The position numbers and the translations under genes are program-made. From Actinomycetota bacterium (GTDB lineage Bacteria; Actinomycetota; Acidimicrobiia; Acidimicrobiales; JACDEA01), in the NCBI GenBank assembly GCA_013816725.1, contig JACDEA010000050.1:1-9935 (forward strand): a stretch of DNA of 9,935 nt. The letters run 5' to 3'. The notes under the pieces were generated by a model. It ran no database searches, was not told where the DNA came from, and saw only the letters and a list, made by a program, of their open reading frames with translations. How positions within the stretch are numbered: position 1 is the stretch's first letter; every line of letters begins with the position of its first letter. This document shows positions 8,102 to 9,935 of this stretch, one piece after another.

Positions 8102-9174
8102 GCGGCGATTCCCTTCACCGCGGCGGTGGCCGGATCGAGCACCGATGCCGGCAGGGGCGCGTAGTCCAGCCCGGGAGCGGCCTTCTGGCCGGCGCCGAGG
8201 ACGTAGGTGAGAAACGACCGGACGAGAGTCGCTTTCGCACCGTCAGCCGGCTTGGCGAACACCAACGCCCACGTGGGCGTGGAGATGGGATAGGCGGCGG
8301 CGTCATCGGGCGTGAAGTCGGCCTTGATCTTCAGATCGGTAGGAACGTCGATCTTGGCCAGCGCCGCGCTCACAGCCGCGGGGGTCGGCTCCACGTAGGC
8401 GCCAGAGGGATTCTTGATCTTGGCCACGGGCAACCCTGCCCCCTTCGCATAGGACAGTTCGGCGTAGCCGACCGCGCCCTCGGTCTGCTTCACGGTCGCG
8501 GTGACACCGTCGGACCCCTTTGCGCCCTGGCCGGCCGGCCACTTCACGTCCTTGGCGGCGCCCGCGGTCCACACCGCCGGCGCCACCGCCGTGAGGTACG
8601 ACGTGAACACGTTGGTCGTGCCCGAACCGTCGGAGCGGTGGACGACCTGGACGGCGATGTCGGGCAGCGTGGTCCCGCTGTTGTCAGCGGCGATCTTGGG
8701 GTCGTTCCACTTCTTGATCGTTCCGGCGAAGATGCCGGCCACCGCGTCGGGCGAGAGCTTGAGGCCACGCAGCCCACTCACGTTGAAGAACACCGCGATT
8801 CCGCCCGCGGTCCACGGAATGTGGAGAACCTGGCCACCCTTGGCCGTGGCCGCCTGCTCCTCGTCGGGTTTCATGGCCGCATCGCTGGCGCCGAAGTCGA
8901 CCGTGCCGGCGGTGAACTGTTGGATGCCGGCGCCGGATCCCACCGCCTGGTAGTTCACCGTCGCGCCGGGGCAGGCGGCCTGGTAGTCCTTGATCCACTG
9001 CTGAACGATGGCCTGCGGGAACGTGGCGCCGGCACCGGACAACGTGCCCGTGGCGCACGCGACCTTGGCGGTCGGCGACGAAGCCGTCGACGCCGTCGAC
9101 GCCGTGTTGTTGTCGCTTCCGCAGCCGGCCAGCAGCATCGTGGCGGCGACGACCGTCAGCATGAGTTTGCGCAT
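8098..9174 (-). CDS. pstS: Phosphate-binding lipoprotein PstS
   Basis: A 358-residue extracytoplasmic phosphate receptor of the Pst importer. It has a lipoprotein signal peptide (MRKLMLTVVAATMLLAGC) with lipobox LAGC and lipidated Cys18. A low-complexity Thr/Ala/Ser tether (about 24-36) follows, so it should be anchored on the outer face of the membrane. Phosphate-pocket motifs are present: LSGAGATFP (45-53), VGSGAG (78-83), DFGASD (93-98) and RSDGSGTT (180-187). Cys40 and Cys68 could form a disulfide. The ATG at 9174 gives the basic n-region needed by the signal peptide; a second ATG at 9162 would lose it. It is the first gene of the pst unit, preceded by the PHO-box-like repeat and a -10-like element but no Shine-Dalgarno. 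The stop overlaps the CTG of pstC. Confidence 0.97.
   Translation of the reverse strand: MRKLMLTVVAATMLLAGCGSDNNTASTASTASSPTAKVACATGTLSGAGATFPQAIVQQWIKDYQAACPGATVNYQAVGSGAGIQQFTAGTVDFGASDAAMKPDEEQAATAKGGQVLHIPWTAGGIAVFFNVSGLRGLKLSPDAVAGIFAGTIKKWNDPKIAADNSGTTLPDIAVQVVHRSDGSGTTNVFTSYLTAVAPAVWTAGAAKDVKWPAGQGAKGSDGVTATVKQTEGAVGYAELSYAKGAGLPVAKIKNPSGAYVEPTPAAVSAALAKIDVPTDLKIKADFTPDDAAAYPISTPTWALVFAKPADGAKATLVRSFLTYVLGAGQKAAPGLDYAPLPASVLDPATAAVKGIAA
8111..8116 (-). promoter_or_regulatory. Ribosome binding site supporting the CTG start of pstC
   Basis: On the minus strand GAAGGG lies in the final codons of pstS, 9 bases ahead of CTG 8101. It is a reasonable Shine-Dalgarno match at normal spacing. 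The alternative GTG 7996 has only a GGGG run about 13 bases upstream. Confidence 0.45.
9083..9106 (+). repeat. 9-bp tandem repeat in the pstS linker
   Basis: GCCGTCGAC occurs twice in a row (9083-9091, 9092-9100) followed by a partial copy (9101-9106). In the minus-strand pstS frame it encodes the repeated Thr-Ala-Ser tether behind the lipidated cysteine. The 9-base period keeps the frame, so copy-number change would alter tether length only. Confidence 0.7.
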
Positions 9175-9180
9175 GGCCGA

Positions 9181-9186
9181 AACGTA
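9181..9186 (-). promoter_or_regulatory. Putative -10 element of the pstS promoter (leaderless)
   Basis: On the minus strand TACGTT (matching the TAnnnT form) ends exactly 6 bases before the ATG of pstS. This would place the transcription start on the A of the start codon. No Shine-Dalgarno lies between, which fits a leaderless message, common in actinobacteria. The -35 region (AGAGCG at 9204-9209, 17-bp spacer) is poor, as expected for an activator-dependent promoter. Short motifs like this can occur by chance. Confidence 0.45.
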
Positions 9187-9213
9187 CGGCCACCAAACGA
9201 ACGCGCTCTGGCC

Positions 9214-9235
9214 GCATGGTGAACATGCGGTGAAC
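9214..9235 (-). promoter_or_regulatory. PHO-box-like tandem repeat upstream of pstS
   Basis: On the minus strand two perfect GTTCACC heptamers begin 11 bases apart, in the units GTTCACCGCAT (9235-9225) and GTTCACCATGC (9224-9214). An 11-bp direct repeat of this core matches the known PHO-box organisation of actinobacteria (PhoP/RegX3-type sites, GTTCA core). It lies 39 bases ahead of the pstS ATG, at -40 to -61 if transcription begins at the ATG, a normal activator position. It also contains the inverted repeat GCATG-N5-CATGC (9214-9228). Isolated GGTGAAC or GTTCACC copies elsewhere in the window lie in coding sequence and are not tandem. Confidence 0.8.
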
Positions 9236-9260
9236 GACTCCTTAAAGCGCGGCGCGGGAC

Positions 9261-9935
9261 CTAGGCGACGATGTCGACCGGCGTGCCGATGCCGGTCAGT
9301 TCAGCCAGCTTGGTGATGGCCGCGTTGCGCATCCGTACGCATCCATTGCTGATATCGCCGGGAATGAGTTGGGGGGCGTTGGTGCCGTGGATCGCGATCT
9401 GGCCCGGGCCGCCCATGAAGCGGTCGAGCACGTTGGAGAACCCCGACACGCTCATCTGGTAGGTGCCCCACACGGTGTTCGGGTTGCTGAGCTTCACCAT
9501 GGCGTCGACGTAGAAGGTTCCGAGCGGCGTCGGCGTCGTGGCCTTGCCCACGCCCACCGGCTCCTGCATCACGACCTCGTCGCCCTTGAACAGGGTGAGT
9601 CGGCGGGCGCCCACCTCGACCAGCACTCGATAGGCCTGGACCTCGGCCAGTCGCACGTCGCTGGCCCGTACCCACCCCACCGCGCCGTTTGGTCGCACGG
9701 GCAGGCGAACCTGCACCCAGTCGTCCTGCTTGCCGATGGCCAGGAAGGCGAGCGGCTGGCGCTCGACGGTGGGGTTCTCGAGCGCGCCGACGGCCGCGGG
9801 CTGGCCCGGCGCCTGGAAGACCTCGACCTTGGGGACGGCGCCCCACGCCAGCCGGCGGTACTCGGGCGGTTTGGGCGCCGTGGTGCTGGTCGCCTTGGGC
9901 ACCCGTTCGACCGCCACGCGCTGGTTGCTCTTGGC
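9261..9935 (-). CDS. L,D-transpeptidase (YkuD) with SH3b domain, 5' partial
   Basis: The C-terminal 224 residues of an extracytoplasmic cell-wall enzyme; the frame is still open at the window edge, so the N-terminus (presumably signal peptide or anchor) is missing. A Thr/Pro/Lys-rich linker comes first, then an SH3b-like domain (about 9780-9645; PLAFLAIGKQDDWVQVRLPV, GAVGWVRASDV). The YkuD catalytic domain follows, starting at YRVLVEVGARRLTLFKGDEV. It has TPLGTFYVD, the conserved HGTN histidine, and SNGCVRM with catalytic Cys encoded at 9339-9341. YkuD enzymes make 3-3 peptidoglycan cross-links or attach proteins to peptidoglycan. A GTG at 9917 is in frame but would leave no export signal, so the real start is outside. 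It reads toward pstS, 86 bp away, with no visible terminator between. A functional link to phosphate uptake is not evident. Confidence 0.92.
   Translation of the reverse strand, partial: AKSNQRVAVERVPKATSTTAPKPPEYRRLAWGAVPKVEVFQAPGQPAAVGALENPTVERQPLAFLAIGKQDDWVQVRLPVRPNGAVGWVRASDVRLAEVQAYRVLVEVGARRLTLFKGDEVVMQEPVGVGKATTPTPLGTFYVDAMVKLSNPNTVWGTYQMSVSGFSNVLDRFMGGPGQIAIHGTNAPQLIPGDISNGCVRMRNAAITKLAELTGIGTPVDIVA

Noticed and set aside
8014..9222. Plus-strand frame of 402 codons opposite pstS
   Set aside because: Gly/Arg/His-rich shadow covering pstS and its promoter; no RBS or family signature.
9236..9260. Possible terminator after the L,D-transpeptidase gene
   Set aside because: GCGCCGCGC followed by TTTAAG was considered, but the arms cannot form a stem with a workable loop and there is no T-run.

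Overview
This window is a phosphate-uptake and phosphate-signalling locus from a high-GC bacterium, most likely an actinobacterium. The evidence is dense G/C third positions, frequent GTG/TTG starts, and a response regulator and kinase that resemble the mycobacterial RegX3/SenX3 pair more than E. coli PhoB/PhoR. A deep-branching class such as Acidimicrobiia is possible, but that is a guess from general character. No RNA gene, insertion sequence, CRISPR array, riboswitch or convincing intrinsic terminator was found. No stretch over 300 bases lacks a gene, and the largest gap is 86 bp.

Left part (1-3030, plus strand): the last 13 codons of an unidentified gene, an MFS transporter, a DUF47 PhoU-like protein, a PiT-family phosphate permease and a 55-residue two-helix membrane protein. 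They are closely packed (overlap, 10 bp, 16 bp, overlap) and look like one operon. DUF47 + PiT is the classic pairing for low-affinity phosphate transport.

Middle and right part (3027-9174, minus strand): pstS, pstC, pstA, pstB, a senX3-like kinase, regX3 and phoU, in that transcription order. This is a complete high-affinity phosphate ABC importer with its two-component system and PhoU in one unit. Five of the six junctions are 4-base start/stop overlaps ending in TGA (CTGA, GTGA, ATGA, TTGA, ATGA). The sixth, pstA/pstB, has zero spacing. The pstC overlap requires a CTG start. The kinase has no membrane segment.

Upstream of pstS (9175-9260) is a tandem 11-bp PHO-box-like repeat of GTTCACC and a -10-like hexamer exactly 6 bp before the ATG, suggesting a leaderless, RegX3-activated transcript. 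Farther right (9261-9935, minus strand) is the C-terminal part of a secreted-type SH3b + YkuD L,D-transpeptidase running off the window.

How it works together: low phosphate should activate SenX3-RegX3, and RegX3 would bind the tandem repeat and raise pstSCAB together with senX3, regX3 and phoU. When phosphate is ample, PhoU should relay Pst status to the kinase and shut the system down. The low-affinity Pit operon converges on this unit, and the stop codons of the two operons overlap by 4 bases. I did not find an unknown defence or mobile system. The unusual points are architectural: the CTG start, the soluble kinase, the coupled operon and the overlapping convergent ends.
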